Assembly: GCA_965222345.1 (NCBI GenBank)
Contig: CBDCTS010000006.1
Location: 25,969 to 89,968 of the forward strand
Reading direction: 5' to 3'
Origin: JADFGZ01 sp965222345
GTDB taxonomy: Bacteria; Acidobacteriota; Terriglobia; 2-12-FULL-54-10
Length of the DNA stretch: 64,000 bases
Shown here: positions 42,450 to 52,624 of the stretch, piece after piece
Numbering within the stretch: position 1 is the stretch's first letter
Layout of the letters: each line of letters starts with the position of its first letter
The notes under the pieces: generated by a model
The model's input: only the letters and a program-made list of their open reading frames with translations
Database searches by the model: none
What the model was told of the DNA's origin: nothing
Program-made: the position numbers and the translations under genes

Positions 42450-42845
42450 TCATCGTATTCGTCCGTAGAGCAATGTCATTTGCTCGAACTCGCTCTTCAT
42501 GCCGAGGCGAGTCGATTGTGCGAACCGAGAGATTAGAAAAATGGCTGCGCCCGCAAAGATCCCCCCGCCGAAGCCCCAACTGTCCCGGACAAACTTCAGT
42601 GTCGCCGGCGATTCCCATCGGAGCAAATAGTAGGCCCCCCACAGGACAGCTCCTGGGAGGATCGTCCAAATGAAGATCGATCCGAAATAGAACAACGGCA
42701 GTTTCCATGAATAGACGCCTCTGAAGCATCCCAATAGTGCTTTCGGAAGTGCGTAGAACAAGGATGGGAGCAGACTGCTCGTTAGAACAACGGTGACGAG
42801 CATCGAAAGAGCGCATACAACGAGATGAATCAATAACTGCGCCAT
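42450..42845 (-). CDS. Hypothetical membrane protein
   Basis: 131 residues with about four hydrophobic segments (LIHLVVCALSMLVTVVL, LFYFGSIFIWTILPGAVLW, FGGGIFAGAAIFLI) and a short charged tail. No family recognised. The start is 5 bp after the integrase stop, so the two may be cotranscribed. Confidence 0.5.
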   Translation of the reverse strand: MAQLLIHLVVCALSMLVTVVLTSSLLPSLFYALPKALLGCFRGVYSWKLPLFYFGSIFIWTILPGAVLWGAYYLLRWESPATLKFVRDSWGFGGGIFAGAAIFLISRFAQSTRLGMKSEFEQMTLLYGRIR

Positions 42846-42850
42846 ATTCC

Positions 42851-43534
42851 TTAGAGCTTTCGGTTCCCTCCGAGTGCCCGAACATAGTTCTCGCTCATTC
42901 CGTGCAGGCTCGTCTCGGCATAGATTTGCGTCGTGGTGATCCGCTTGTGCCGGAGGAACTTCTGCACTTGGTCCAGCGGCATGCCTGCGTCCAGCAGAAT
43001 GGTTGCGACGCTCGCACGCAAGCGGTGCGGGGTGACGTTCTTGTCAATGCCCGCCTGCCGGGCAGCGTCCTTGACCAGCCTCTGGACGTATCGCGCAGTG
43101 TATTTGCCAGAGCGGTTGCTTTCGAAAACATAGCCGCTCCGGCGACCGTCCAGATACGTGCGCAGTTCCTGCGCCAGAGCAGGGAGAATCGGGACGTAGC
43201 CGTCGCTCCCACCCTTGGCGTTGGCAAGGTAGATCTGCGGAGGATCGAGTGCCAGATGCAGGTCTTCGATCCGGATCTGAACAAACTCGCTCACACGGGC
43301 ACCGGTGTAGAACAGCATCTTCACCAGGAACCCGTACCGGCTGGAATGGCCATAGGCGGTTTCGATCAGCCGTTCGACCTCGGCGCGATCCAATCGTTCC
43401 ACCGTTCGGCGGCGCTCGCGAGGCGCTTCCAAGGCGAGTTCCCGTCGTGTCTGTTCGACGACGTGTTTGGTCTGGTCGTAGGTTAGGTGATGCTTGCGCC
43501 AAAGTTTGGCTGTCTGTCTGGCGACATCTCGCAA
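42851..43534 (-). CDS. Tyrosine recombinase, XerC-like
   Basis: 227 residues. All catalytic motifs are visible: FYTGARVSEFVQIRIEDL (Arg), the HRLRASVATILLDAG His-x-x-Arg motif, FLRHKRITTTQIYAE with His and the nucleophile Tyr. The core-binding domain is short, so the start may lie further upstream or be lost. It is divergent from the Tn3-family tnpA at 43677. Some Tn3-family elements use a tyrosine recombinase for cointegrate resolution, so it could be part of that transposon. Confidence 0.85.
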   Translation of the reverse strand: MRDVARQTAKLWRKHHLTYDQTKHVVEQTRRELALEAPRERRRTVERLDRAEVERLIETAYGHSSRYGFLVKMLFYTGARVSEFVQIRIEDLHLALDPPQIYLANAKGGSDGYVPILPALAQELRTYLDGRRSGYVFESNRSGKYTARYVQRLVKDAARQAGIDKNVTPHRLRASVATILLDAGMPLDQVQKFLRHKRITTTQIYAETSLHGMSENYVRALGGNRKL

Positions 43535-43676
43535 GGAGTTCGCTCCCTGGTTTTGACCGCGAACTTCACAGCGCCCGGAACCGGATTTTTGGCGTGGCAG
43601 GTCCTAGGATACGCCGGAAAGTTCGCAGTATGCTCCTTCTGCGAACAATGGATGCTGAGCGCAATCATTTCTATAT

Positions 43677-46510
43677 ATGAAGAAGGATTGGTGCCCGGAC
43701 GAGCTGGCTCGACATTGGTCATTGTCCACGGATGAACGAGAGTTGCTCGGCAACAAGAGCGGAGCCACGCGGCTCAACTTCGCCATCCTGCTGAAGGCTT
43801 TCCAGCTCAACGGACGCTTCCCGGAGCGGCAAGACGAGATAGCCGATGGCATTGTTGCGATCGTGGCCAAACAGGTTGGAGCGATGCCGGAAATCTATTT
43901 CGAAGAGGACTGGAGTGAGAGAACGCAACGGCTCCAACGGGCTCAAGTGCGTGACCATTGCGGCTTTCACGCCTTCCACGCAGAGGATGAAGACGCACTG
44001 GTCCAATGGTTGAGTGAACGGGTTGTCTCGCCAAACCCAGACGCGGAAGCATTGAAGGCCGCCGCCTATGGGCACTTGCGCTCGCAGCGGTTGGAGCCGC
44101 CTGGACCAGACCGGTTGAGCCGCCTGCTGAGCGCCGCAGTTGACCGGCGCAAGAAACAGTTGGTGACGCACACCGCCGCACAACTCTCACCTGCCACTCG
44201 GACAGCGCTGGATGCTCTCGTGCAAACCGAAGCATCTGAGAGCAAGACCGATCAACTGCCGTTGTTTCCTGTTCGTTCCGAACTAGCCGCGGTAAGGGAC
44301 GGTGCTGGCGCGGTGAAGGTGGAGACCGTGCTGGAGGAGATCGACAAGCTGAAGAAGTTGCGCGCTCTCCATCTGCCAGAGAATCTGTTTCGCGATGTGC
44401 CCGGCAAGCTTGTCGCTCACTACCGGCAACGCGCAGCCACGGAACCACCGCGCGAACTGCGGCGGCACCCTCCCGAGATGCGCTACACGCTGCTCGCCTC
44501 GCTCTGCTGGCAACGGCAGCGTGAGATCACGGACAACCTGGTCGAGTTGCTGATTCGCATTGCGCACCGGGTTGGCGTTCGGGCTGAGAAGAAGGTGGAC
44601 AGCGAGTTGCTGAAGTATGTCAAGAAGGTCGCGGGCAAGACGAGACTGCTGTACAGAATCGCCAAGGCGGCTACCGGCCAGCCGGAGGGCAAGGTAAAGG
44701 AGGTGATCTTTCCCGCGGTCAGCGAGGGGACCCTTGAGGACCTGATCAAAGAAATGGAGGCTGATGAAGGGCACGAGCATCGAGTGAAACTGGTAATGCG
44801 CGCTTCCTACAGTCATCACTACCGGCGTATCGTGCCCGCGCTGTTGGACATGCTCTCGTTCCAATGCAACAACGACCTGCATCGGCCCGTGATGGACGCT
44901 CTTTCTCTGCTCGACAGATACAGGGACGATAAGGCCCCGGTTTTCCCGGAGACCGAGAAGGTGCCATTGGACGGTGTCGTCCGTGACAACTGGCAGGACT
45001 TGGTGCTCGACGACAAACACGGCGGCGGCATCAATCGCATCAGCTATGAATGGTGCGTGCTGACGGCGTTGCGTGAGAAAGTGCGATGCAAGGAAGTGTG
45101 GGTGAAAGGCGCTGACCGCTTCCGCAATCCGGACGAGGACTTGCCGGAGGACTTCGATGCGCGTCGCGAGGAGTATTACGCGGCCATCGAGCAGCCGCGC
45201 GACGCCAAGGTGTTTGTGGAAACACTTCGCCGCAATATGGACGCGGCGCTGGACGCGTTGAACTTGAACTTGCCCAGCAACCCCAAGGTCTCCATCGTCA
45301 CCACGAAACGGGGCAAGGGTCGCATCTCCCCGACGCCGCTGGATGAGCAGCCAGAGCCGCCCAACATCGTTAAGCTGACCGCCGCCTTGCTGGATCACTG
45401 GCCCATGACAAACCTGCTGGACATCCTGAAAGAGACGGAGTTGCGAGTGCGTTTCACCGACGTGTTCCGGACGCTTGGATCGCGCGAGGTGCTTACAGCC
45501 GACGTGTTGCAGCGCCGCTTATTGTTGTGCCTGCACGGGTTGGGCACCAATGCTGGCCTTAAGCGAATGTGCAGCGGTGGCGGCGAGGATAGTCACGGTG
45601 ACCTGCACTACATCCGGCGGCGCTATATCACCAAAGAACACATGCGGGCGGCCATCGCCAAGGTGTGCAATGCGATTTTTCAGGTCCGCAATCCGGACAT
45701 TTGGGGCGAAGCCACCACGGCGTGCGCGTCCGACTCGAAGAAGTTCGGAGCGTGGGATCAGAACCTGATGACCGAGTGGCATGTGCGCTACGGCGGTCGG
45801 GGAGTGATGATCTACTGGCATGTGGAAAAGCACTCCGTATGCATTTACTCACAGCTCAAAACCTGCTCGTCGTCAGAGGTCTCGGCGATGGTTGAGGGGG
45901 TGCTGCGCCACGACACTGAGATGGATGTGGAAAAGCAATACGTCGATACTCACGGGCAGAGTGAAGTTGGATTTGCCTTCTGCTATCTGCTGGGGTTCGC
46001 CCTGCTGCCGCGCTTGAAGAACCTCAAGAAGCAGCGGCTCTACCGGCCTCACAATGGCCATCCCGGCAAGTACGCCAATCTGCAAGCAATCCTGACGAGG
46101 CCGATCAATTGGGAGATTATCGAGCAGCAGTACGATGAACTGATCAAGTTCGCCACGGCGTTGCGGCTAGGGACGGCTGACGCCGAGTCGATCCTGCGGC
46201 GCTTCACCAAGAACAACGTCCAACACCCGACCTAATAAGGCGCTGTGCGAGTTGGGCAAGGCGCTGAAAACCGTGTTCCTATGCGACTACCTGCGTCTGG
46301 AATCGCTTCGCCGTGAGATTCACGAAGGCCTTCAGGTCATCGAGAACTGGAACAGCGCCAATGATTTCATCTTGTATGGTAAGGGCGGAGAGTTCGCCAC
46401 CAACCGGCTGGAGGATCAAGAGATTCTGATGCTTTCGTTGCACCTGCTCCAGGTGGGCCTGGTGTATGTGAACACGCTGATGATCCAGCAGGTCCTCGCC
46501 GAGCCGGAGT
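43677..46510 (+). pseudogene. Tn3-family transposase, frameshifted and truncated
   Basis: The first 852 residues are intact (SLSTDERELLGNKSGATRLN at the start, ASDSKKFGAWDQNLMTEWHV and VEKQYVDTHGQSEVGFAFCY with catalytic aspartates). At 46235 the frame ends at TAATAAGG, where other Tn3 transposases read a tyrosine-lysine. The C-terminus continues in another frame from 46252 (KALKTVFLCDYLRLESLRRE, then NSANDFILYGKGGE). At 46510 a second Tn3-family transposon begins, so the last residues and the right terminal repeat are gone. Confidence 0.9.
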
Positions 46511-46544
46511 GTGGGTATCAGGCAGATCGGTGCGATTTTGCACG

Positions 46545-47114
46545 CTAAGCGGAGCCTTTCTGATGAGCGTTGAGGTGCCGATAGAGCGTCGAGCGGTGGA
46601 TACCAAACTGCTCCGCCACCTGACGTGTTGAGATGGCTGGGTCGGCCGTCATCGCCTCGGCCATGAGGATCTGTTCAGGCGTGAGTGCTCGCGGCCGTCC
46701 GATGGCCACGCCCCGCTTGTGGGCGGCGGCGAGGCCGGCACGGGTGCGCTCGCGGATCATGTCGCGCTCGAACTCGGCGAGTGCGGCAAAGATGTGAAAC
46801 GTGAGCTTGCCGGCGGGTGTTGTCGTGTCGATGGCTTCCTGGAGGGACCGTAATCCGACCCCGCGGTCCTGGAGCGAGTTCACCACATCAATCAGATCGC
46901 GGAGGGAGCGCCCAAGGCGGTCGAGTTTCCACACCACGACGACATCGCCCTTGCGCGCGAACGCGAGGAGCTTCTCTCTCGCCGGGAGAGTCGTACTGGT
47001 GCCGGAGAGCTTCTCGCGGAAGAGCTTCTCGCAGCCACCGTCGGTGAGCGCGTCGTGCTGGAGTCGCAGCGTCTGGTCTTGGGTGGAGACCCGTGCATAC
47101 CCAATGAGCATCAT
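46545..47114 (-). CDS. tnpR: Tn3-type resolvase TnpR
   Basis: 189 residues from the ATG at 47114 (the preceding in-frame ATG at 47168 lies in the res region). MLIGYARVSTQDQTLRLQHD with the catalytic serine, VVVWKLDRLGRSLRDLIDVV, FERDMIRERTRAGLAAAHKR and a C-terminal helix-turn-helix ISTRQVAEQFGIHRSTLYRH. The stop lies inside the left terminal repeat. It resolves cointegrates at the res site. Confidence 0.92.
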   Translation of the reverse strand: MMLIGYARVSTQDQTLRLQHDALTDGGCEKLFREKLSGTSTTLPAREKLLAFARKGDVVVVWKLDRLGRSLRDLIDVVNSLQDRGVGLRSLQEAIDTTTPAGKLTFHIFAALAEFERDMIRERTRAGLAAAHKRGVAIGRPRALTPEQILMAEAMTADPAISTRQVAEQFGIHRSTLYRHLNAHQKGSA

Positions 47115-47277
47115 CACCCCCCTGTCTGGGTGTCGCAGAAAGCCCGCGACCCCGTAGAATTGCAACAATGACTTATGCGACAGGGTTTTGCAACGCGATC
47201 AGCGTCCTGATCCTGCGTCGTGAGCCTTCCCCGTTACCTGTCGCAAAACCGACCGGTTTTACGACGGGTGCCCCCCG
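47115..47277. promoter_or_regulatory. res site and divergent tnpR/tnpA promoters
   Basis: TGCGACAGGGTTTTGC (from about 47172) and TGTCGCAAAACCGACC (from about 47240) are similar inverted half-sites. A further GGTTTTACGACGG follows. This arrangement between divergent tnpR and tnpA is where Tn3 res subsites lie. Confidence 0.6.
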
Positions 47278-50193
47278 ATGACATTCAACCGTCACGACCT
47301 CGCCCAACGGGCGACCCTCGACGCGGTTGATCTTGCGGAGGTTCAGGGCTGCCGGCGCGCGCACAACCAGCTCGGCTTCGCTTACCAAGTCGGCTTTGTG
47401 CGCCTACTCAACCGCTTCCCGAAGCAGGAGCCCTTCGAGGTTCTCGATGAGCTTCTGCTATTCACGGGCATGCAGCTCGGGGTCGACTCGACTCTCATTG
47501 AGGAATACCGACGGCGACGTCAAACGATCTCCGAGCACCAGCAGCGGATCGCGCGCTACCGAGGTCTCTGTCACTTCGGCGCCGAGGAGCGTCGGCGGCT
47601 CGAGGCCTTCGTGTTTGAAGCGGCCACGCGCTTGGAGCAGACGTCGTCCCTCCATAAACGCGCCGAGGAGTTCCTCGCGGAGCAACGAATCCTGCGCCCG
47701 CGCGCGTCCACCATAGGTCGCCTCGTGGGCGAACAGCGCCAACAGGCCCGGGACCGGCTCGTTGACCGTTTGGCGAAGAGCGTGTCTGACGAGATGGCTC
47801 GCCATCTCGATACGCTCCTCGTCGTGAGGGATGGCGAGTCCGTGTCACCACTCCACGCGATCAAGTCCAATCCCGGCCATCCCTCGGTGGAATCGATGCG
47901 GGTCGCTGTCCGGAAGCTCGGGCTGATCGAGGAGACGGGCGTCCTCGACCTGGACCTCTCGTGGCTGAACAGCAACTATCAGCGAGCGCTCTTCCACAAG
48001 GTCCGCAAATCGTCCGCCCATCGGTTGCGCGAGCTGAAAGAACCCGTGCGCCGGGCCGTCCTCGCCTGCTTCCTCTGGCAGAGTTACGGCGATGCCGTCG
48101 ACCACGTCGTGGTGATGTTCTCGAAGTTCATGACGAAAATGGAGCGCCAGGCCGACGACGCGCTCGACGCACAGTTAGGCCAGCACAAGAACACGATTTA
48201 TTCGGCCTTAGGGGCCCTCGTGCGCCTGGGTCCGCTGATTCTCGATGAGACGCTCCCGGAGCACGGGCTGCGCGCGAAGCTCTTTGCGCAAGTGCCGCGG
48301 GACGAACTCGCTGAGCGCGTCGCGCGCGCCACCGAATGGGTGTCGGGCCGAAAGAGCGACGCGCTGCACGGCGTGGTCTCGCGGTACGGCACTCTCCGGA
48401 GGTTTACCCCCGCCTTTCTCGAGGCGGTCTCGTTCCTTCAGGAAGACGGGAGCGAGAACGGGCCCTGTCTCCAGGCCCTCGCGGTGCTCCGGGATCTGAA
48501 CGCCTCGAACAAGCGCAAACTCCCCACGGGAACGGCAACCGCATTCTTGTCGACGCGGTGGAAGCGGGTCATTGGCTCAGGCGACGCGGTGCGCCGCCCG
48601 GCGTGGGAGTGCGCGGTTCTCATGAAAACCCGCGACGAAATTCGGGCGGGCAATCTCGCCGTGCGGTACAGCAAGCGCTTTGGTCACCTCGATGACTTCT
48701 TCATCCCAGATGAGCAGTGGGAGACGGCCCGCGCTCGGTTCTTCGCTCGGTCGGGTCTGCCGGCGACGGCGGTCGACGCGCCGGCGTACCTTGAACGACG
48801 TCTCAGCGACGCGTTCGATCGGTTCCTCGCAGCCGCCCCGACCAACGACTACGCCAGCGTCACGGAACAGGGATGGCAGCTGTCGGTCGATGCCACCGAT
48901 CGGCTCGACGACGGAGACGCCGACCAGCTCGCTCACCTCCAGCGGTGGCTGGCGACGCACATGCGAAAGGTTCGTCTTCCGGACCTGCTGATCGAAGTCG
49001 ACAACGATCTGGAATTCACGCGGCACTTCCTGCCGCCGTCCCGCCAACCGGATCCGGCGCCGGAGGAGATCTGTGTCATCCTCGCCGCCGTCATGGCCCA
49101 TGGGTGCAACATCGGCCCGCACACCATGGCGCAGCTCACCGCCGATGTCACCTACGAGCAGCTCAAGCGCGTCGGGGACTGGCAACTCACCCGGGACACC
49201 CAGCGCGAAGCGCTCGGTGTCCTCGTCAAGGCAATCGCCGGCCTCGACACCTCGCTCTACTGGGGCGAGGGAACGACCTCGGCGAGCGACGGGCAACGGT
49301 ATTCGCTGCGGAGAAAAGTCCTGCAAAAGACCTACAGTCCACGGTTCAGCGATTTCGCGCTTGAGTTCTACAGCTTCGTCGCCGACAACTACGCCCCCTT
49401 CTTCAGCACGCCCATCGAGTGCACGGATCGGGATGCGGCGACCGTCCTGGACGGGCTCCTTTACAACGAGAGCGACCTCGAGATCGAGGAGCACTACACG
49501 GACACCCACGGCTACACCGACATCAATTTTGCCGCGTTCGCGATGCTCGGACGTCGCTTCAGCCCGAGGATTCGGGGCCTCAAAAAGCAGCGGCTCTACC
49601 GGGTCGACACGCGCGACTACGGCATTCTCGGGAGCCTCGTGGGCCGAGCGGATCGGAAGATCGACACACGAGGGATCGCCGACCAATGGGATCGGCTCGG
49701 TCATTTCTACGCCTCGCTTGAATCCGGACACACCACCGCCTCGGTCGCCCTGAGACGTCTCGCCGGGTTCAGTGCGAAGAACGGCTTTTATCGCGCCAAC
49801 CGCGATCTCGGTCGGATCCTCAAGACCGAGTTCATCCTCCAATACATGTCCGAGCCTGCGCTCCGGTCGCGCATCCGACGCGGCCTCCTGAAGGTCGAGC
49901 AGATGCACGCTCTTGCGCGCGACGTGTTCTACGGGAACCGGGGTCATATCAACGCCCGCGATCTCTGGGAGCAGATGAATAGCTGTAGCTGCCTCACCCT
50001 GATCGTGGCGTGCATCATCTACTGGCAGGCCAAAGACATCTCTCGCGTCATTCGCACGGCCGATCCGGAGCGCCACGGAATCGAGCTCTCTCTGTTGCGC
50101 CACGTCAGCCCAATCGAGTGGAACAACATCGTCCTGTACGGTGAGTATGTCCTCAATCGCAGACTCGTCCGGCGGTCGCGCTCACGGCCTTAG
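47278..50193 (+). CDS. tnpA: Tn3-family transposase TnpA
   Basis: A 971-residue DDE transposase of normal Tn3-family length. The N-terminal DNA-binding part has NQLGFAYQVGFVRLLNRFP. The catalytic part includes TTSASDGQRYSLRRK, the conserved IEEHYTDTHGYTDINFAAFA block and KKQRLYRVDTRDYG. The C-terminus has LRSRIRRGLLKVEQMHALAR and ISPIEWNNIVLYGEYVLNRR. The stop is in the right terminal repeat. It is close to the broken transposase at 61104-62904. Confidence 0.95.
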   Translation: MTFNRHDLAQRATLDAVDLAEVQGCRRAHNQLGFAYQVGFVRLLNRFPKQEPFEVLDELLLFTGMQLGVDSTLIEEYRRRRQTISEHQQRIARYRGLCHFGAEERRRLEAFVFEAATRLEQTSSLHKRAEEFLAEQRILRPRASTIGRLVGEQRQQARDRLVDRLAKSVSDEMARHLDTLLVVRDGESVSPLHAIKSNPGHPSVESMRVAVRKLGLIEETGVLDLDLSWLNSNYQRALFHKVRKSSAHRLRELKEPVRRAVLACFLWQSYGDAVDHVVVMFSKFMTKMERQADDALDAQLGQHKNTIYSALGALVRLGPLILDETLPEHGLRAKLFAQVPRDELAERVARATEWVSGRKSDALHGVVSRYGTLRRFTPAFLEAVSFLQEDGSENGPCLQALAVLRDLNASNKRKLPTGTATAFLSTRWKRVIGSGDAVRRPAWECAVLMKTRDEIRAGNLAVRYSKRFGHLDDFFIPDEQWETARARFFARSGLPATAVDAPAYLERRLSDAFDRFLAAAPTNDYASVTEQGWQLSVDATDRLDDGDADQLAHLQRWLATHMRKVRLPDLLIEVDNDLEFTRHFLPPSRQPDPAPEEICVILAAVMAHGCNIGPHTMAQLTADVTYEQLKRVGDWQLTRDTQREALGVLVKAIAGLDTSLYWGEGTTSASDGQRYSLRRKVLQKTYSPRFSDFALEFYSFVADNYAPFFSTPIECTDRDAATVLDGLLYNESDLEIEEHYTDTHGYTDINFAAFAMLGRRFSPRIRGLKKQRLYRVDTRDYGILGSLVGRADRKIDTRGIADQWDRLGHFYASLESGHTTASVALRRLAGFSAKNGFYRANRDLGRILKTEFILQYMSEPALRSRIRRGLLKVEQMHALARDVFYGNRGHINARDLWEQMNSCSCLTLIVACIIYWQAKDISRVIRTADPERHGIELSLLRHVSPIEWNNIVLYGEYVLNRRLVRRSRSRP

Positions 50194-50225
50194 CGTGCAA
50201 AATCGCACCAATCTGCCTGATACCC

Positions 50226-50376
50226 TAAGTCCGCCATACCACGCTAGGCCCATCCAATAATCGGTGAAGATGATTTGAAAGTGAGGTTCGAGAAAAGCGA
50301 AGTGTTCTCCGCCAATCATCGCGGCGACGGCAAGGATGATGGCCGTGAAGCCAACACTAATCTTCCACGGCTGCAT
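50226..50376 (-). pseudogene. Small membrane protein cut by transposon end
   Basis: The frame from ATG 50376 encodes MQPWKISVGFTAIILAVAAM, a membrane helix, then FLEPHFQIIFTDYWMGLAWY, and runs into the terminal repeat of the Tn3 transposon, which supplies its stop at 50182. It is 16 bp downstream of the next gene in the same operon. Confidence 0.5.
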
Positions 50377-50391
50377 TGCGGGAATCTCCCT

Positions 50392-51285
50392 TTAGAGTTC
50401 GATAGACCCTTTATCTCGTGTGCCGCCGCCTCCGCCGCCCTCGTCTTGGCCGAGGGATCGGGCTATCCGCGCCGCCGCCCGTCCGTTGCTTCCATGCACG
50501 GCAAACCCGGCGGCAGCTTTCGCGGCGATACTCTTGGCGCTGTAGTGCTCGGTCGCAACCTCGACGTTGACGCGCCCGCTGCGGCCTTCAACATCGAGAT
50601 ATTCAAGCTGCGCGTCCGGGTACTCCACGCGGCCATCCTTGATGGATAGACCTAGCGCCTCCGCCGCCTCCAAGCGTGCGGCGTCCGCCGCCTGCTTTCC
50701 GCCTCGCGCCCTCGCGCTTTCCGTAGCGCGGGCGATCTCGCGCTTGAGTTCGGCGTCAATGCGGATACGCTTGATCGTTGCTCCCTGTTCGAGTAGCTTC
50801 ATTTGCTCGATCCTCGCGGCGCGAAATACAGCCACGTCATGTTGAAGCTCGCCGGGCTTCACAAGCCCGCTCCATGCCTTCTGTTGGGAATCAAGCCCCT
50901 GGTCGCGGGCTACGCGCTCCGCCCGCTCCACTCCGCGCTCGGTGAGCGTCAGCACTTTGTAGCTGCCGCCTTGCGGTCCCTCGGCGTTATGCTCCCGGAC
51001 GTGACCGGCCCGGACCATCTGATCCACGGCCCGCCGCGCCGCGTAGGGGTGTCCCTCAAAGTGAGCGTCCGCCACGTCGCGGTAGGCGACGTTGCGGTAC
51101 ATTCCCACGTCCGCTATCGCTCGATCCGTGCGGTCCTGGAAGGTCTGCCGCTTCGTCCCGCGGGGATCGTATTCGCGCCGGTGGCCGTTGCGCTCCCGGT
51201 CCTCGCGCTCTTTCGCGTGGTCGCGCCTGGGGCGAGCTTCGGGCCGGGTCCGGGGATCGGCGGCAAAGTCTCGCGGATCAAACAC
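50392..51285 (-). CDS. Winged-helix plasmid protein of leading region
   Basis: 297 residues. An arginine-rich N-terminus precedes a winged-helix-like segment (YRDVADAHFEGHPYAARRAV, then KVLTLTERGVERAERVA) and an ELQHDVAVFRAARIEQMKLL region that resembles replication-relaxation or mobilization regulators. A C-terminal half with YPDAQLEYLDVEGRSGRVNV follows. It starts 9 bp after the ArdC-like gene and is probably cotranscribed with it. Exact role unknown. Confidence 0.55.
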   Translation of the reverse strand: MFDPRDFAADPRTRPEARPRRDHAKEREDRERNGHRREYDPRGTKRQTFQDRTDRAIADVGMYRNVAYRDVADAHFEGHPYAARRAVDQMVRAGHVREHNAEGPQGGSYKVLTLTERGVERAERVARDQGLDSQQKAWSGLVKPGELQHDVAVFRAARIEQMKLLEQGATIKRIRIDAELKREIARATESARARGGKQAADAARLEAAEALGLSIKDGRVEYPDAQLEYLDVEGRSGRVNVEVATEHYSAKSIAAKAAAGFAVHGSNGRAAARIARSLGQDEGGGGGGTRDKGSIEL

Positions 51286-51294
51286 GGTGGCTCC

Positions 51295-52383
51295 TTAACG
51301 GTTCGGCCCTACGTCGTGCTGTTGCGCTTGAGCGGGTTGCTGCTCCGGCGATTGCTTTGGCGTTTGGCTGATTTGCGGCCCGCGAGCATGGGAGTATTCC
51401 TGGGTCAACTCGGCCCGCGTTTTTTCCTTGCTCGGCGTCGCAACCGCACGGTTGATAGCCCGCTCCATGAGGTGATCGGTCATCTTCTGCGCGTCTCGCG
51501 CTGCTCTATGAATCTCATGCGGGTCTTTTTCGAGCGCCTTGACCCAGCCCTCGACATAGGCCGCGCCGCGTTGCGGGTCATGGCCCACGCCTACGCGCTC
51601 CCCGGTCATCATGGCGCTGATCTCGGCCCGCAATTCTTCGCGGGCGTATTCCGGCGATCCGAAGCCTTTTTCTAATCCGTCTTTGAGTGTTTGGCGGTTC
51701 ATGCGATCCGGGTGGCCGGTTCCATGGCCGCACTCGTGAAGCGCCGTCTGGTAGTAGCCGTTGCGGGTGGGGAATTGGCCCGGCTCCGGGAGCACTATTT
51801 TGTCCTCGGCCATGCGATAGTAGGCGCGATCTCCGGCGACGTGCTCGACAGTCGGCCCGCTGGCCGCGATCACTTTCTCGGCGTCTCGATGAGCATCCCA
51901 TTCGGGCCGGACTTGGCCTTCTCGTGGCTTCAATTCCAAGCCCTCGGCTTGCTCCACGTTAAACACCGTGTACTGCTTACAGATAGGCTTCTCGCGCTTT
52001 TGTTCTTCGTAGATCGTCTTGCCTTCCTTGTTCTTCATCGTCTGCCCGTTCTCGTCCTTCGCGGCCCGCGAGTTGCGATCCGTGAAGAACAAGACCTGCG
52101 TTCCTTTCTCGCCCTTGCGGACCTGCCCGCCCGCTTCCCGAATCTGGTTGTACGTTCCCCAACGGTTATCTCCCCGTCCATCGCGGATCGCGCGGCTCAT
52201 CAAGTAGAGGCTGTTGCCGCCGCTGTACTTCTTGCCGGTTGAGAAGTTTTCGGCGCTGATCTGTTCTCCCGGCTTCCACGGCTTCTGCCAGGGCGCAACT
52301 CCGCGCTTGATCTGGTCAATGATTTCGTCGGAGACTTTCTTCGCGTAGTCTTCCCCGCGCTGCCAAAAGGATTTCTTCGCCAT
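51295..52383 (-). CDS. ardC: ArdC-like antirestriction protein
   Basis: 362 residues. The N-terminal ssDNA-binding ArdC domain (IIDQIKRGVAPWQKPWKPGE, then GGNSLYLMSRAI and RKGEKGTQVLFF) is followed by a zincin-like metallopeptidase domain with TALHECGHGTGHPDRM and EELRAEISAMM. The C-terminus is Gln/Pro-rich. Such proteins protect incoming single-stranded plasmid DNA from restriction during conjugation. It sits in a tightly spaced minus-strand operon (52593 to 50226) that reads divergently from repA-4, consistent with a leading region. Confidence 0.9.
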   Translation of the reverse strand: MAKKSFWQRGEDYAKKVSDEIIDQIKRGVAPWQKPWKPGEQISAENFSTGKKYSGGNSLYLMSRAIRDGRGDNRWGTYNQIREAGGQVRKGEKGTQVLFFTDRNSRAAKDENGQTMKNKEGKTIYEEQKREKPICKQYTVFNVEQAEGLELKPREGQVRPEWDAHRDAEKVIAASGPTVEHVAGDRAYYRMAEDKIVLPEPGQFPTRNGYYQTALHECGHGTGHPDRMNRQTLKDGLEKGFGSPEYAREELRAEISAMMTGERVGVGHDPQRGAAYVEGWVKALEKDPHEIHRAARDAQKMTDHLMERAINRAVATPSKEKTRAELTQEYSHARGPQISQTPKQSPEQQPAQAQQHDVGPNR

Positions 52384-52398
52384 AGTGCGCCTCCATTC

Positions 52399-52593
52399 CT
52401 AGTCGTGACGGTCGTAACGCGCCGCGTCGATCTCCGCCACGGTTCCCACGTCCTCATTCATCGGTACTCCGATTTCATCCGCGAGCTTCCGCGTCACCTC
52501 AACCGCGAACCCCCGGTTCAACGCCTCGTGAAACTCGGCCTCGGTTGTGGCCGTGACGTACTTCTCGCCGTTCTCTTCCTTTTTTTGAATCAC
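52399..52593 (-). CDS. Small acidic hypothetical protein
   Basis: 64 residues (KYVTATTEAEFHEALNRGFA, then VEVTRKLADEIGVP). GGAGAGGGAG precedes the ATG. It lies 15 bp upstream of the ArdC-like gene and is probably part of the same operon. No family recognised. Confidence 0.55.
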   Translation of the reverse strand: MIQKKEENGEKYVTATTEAEFHEALNRGFAVEVTRKLADEIGVPMNEDVGTVAEIDAARYDRHD

Positions 52594-52624
52594 GGTTTCT
52601 CCCTCTCCTGGTTGTCAGCACCCC

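Larger units (their letters stand above)
46511..50225 (+). mobile_element. Complete Tn3-family transposon, 3715 bp
   Basis: Terminal inverted repeats of about 38 bp start GGGTATCAGGCAGATCGGTG and end ACGCTAAG; the right one differs at one base. It carries divergent tnpR and tnpA with an intervening res region and no passenger genes. The flanks AGTGT and TAAGT do not form a target duplication, and the right flank is not the interrupted transposase, so DNA beside the right end was deleted after insertion. Confidence 0.93.
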
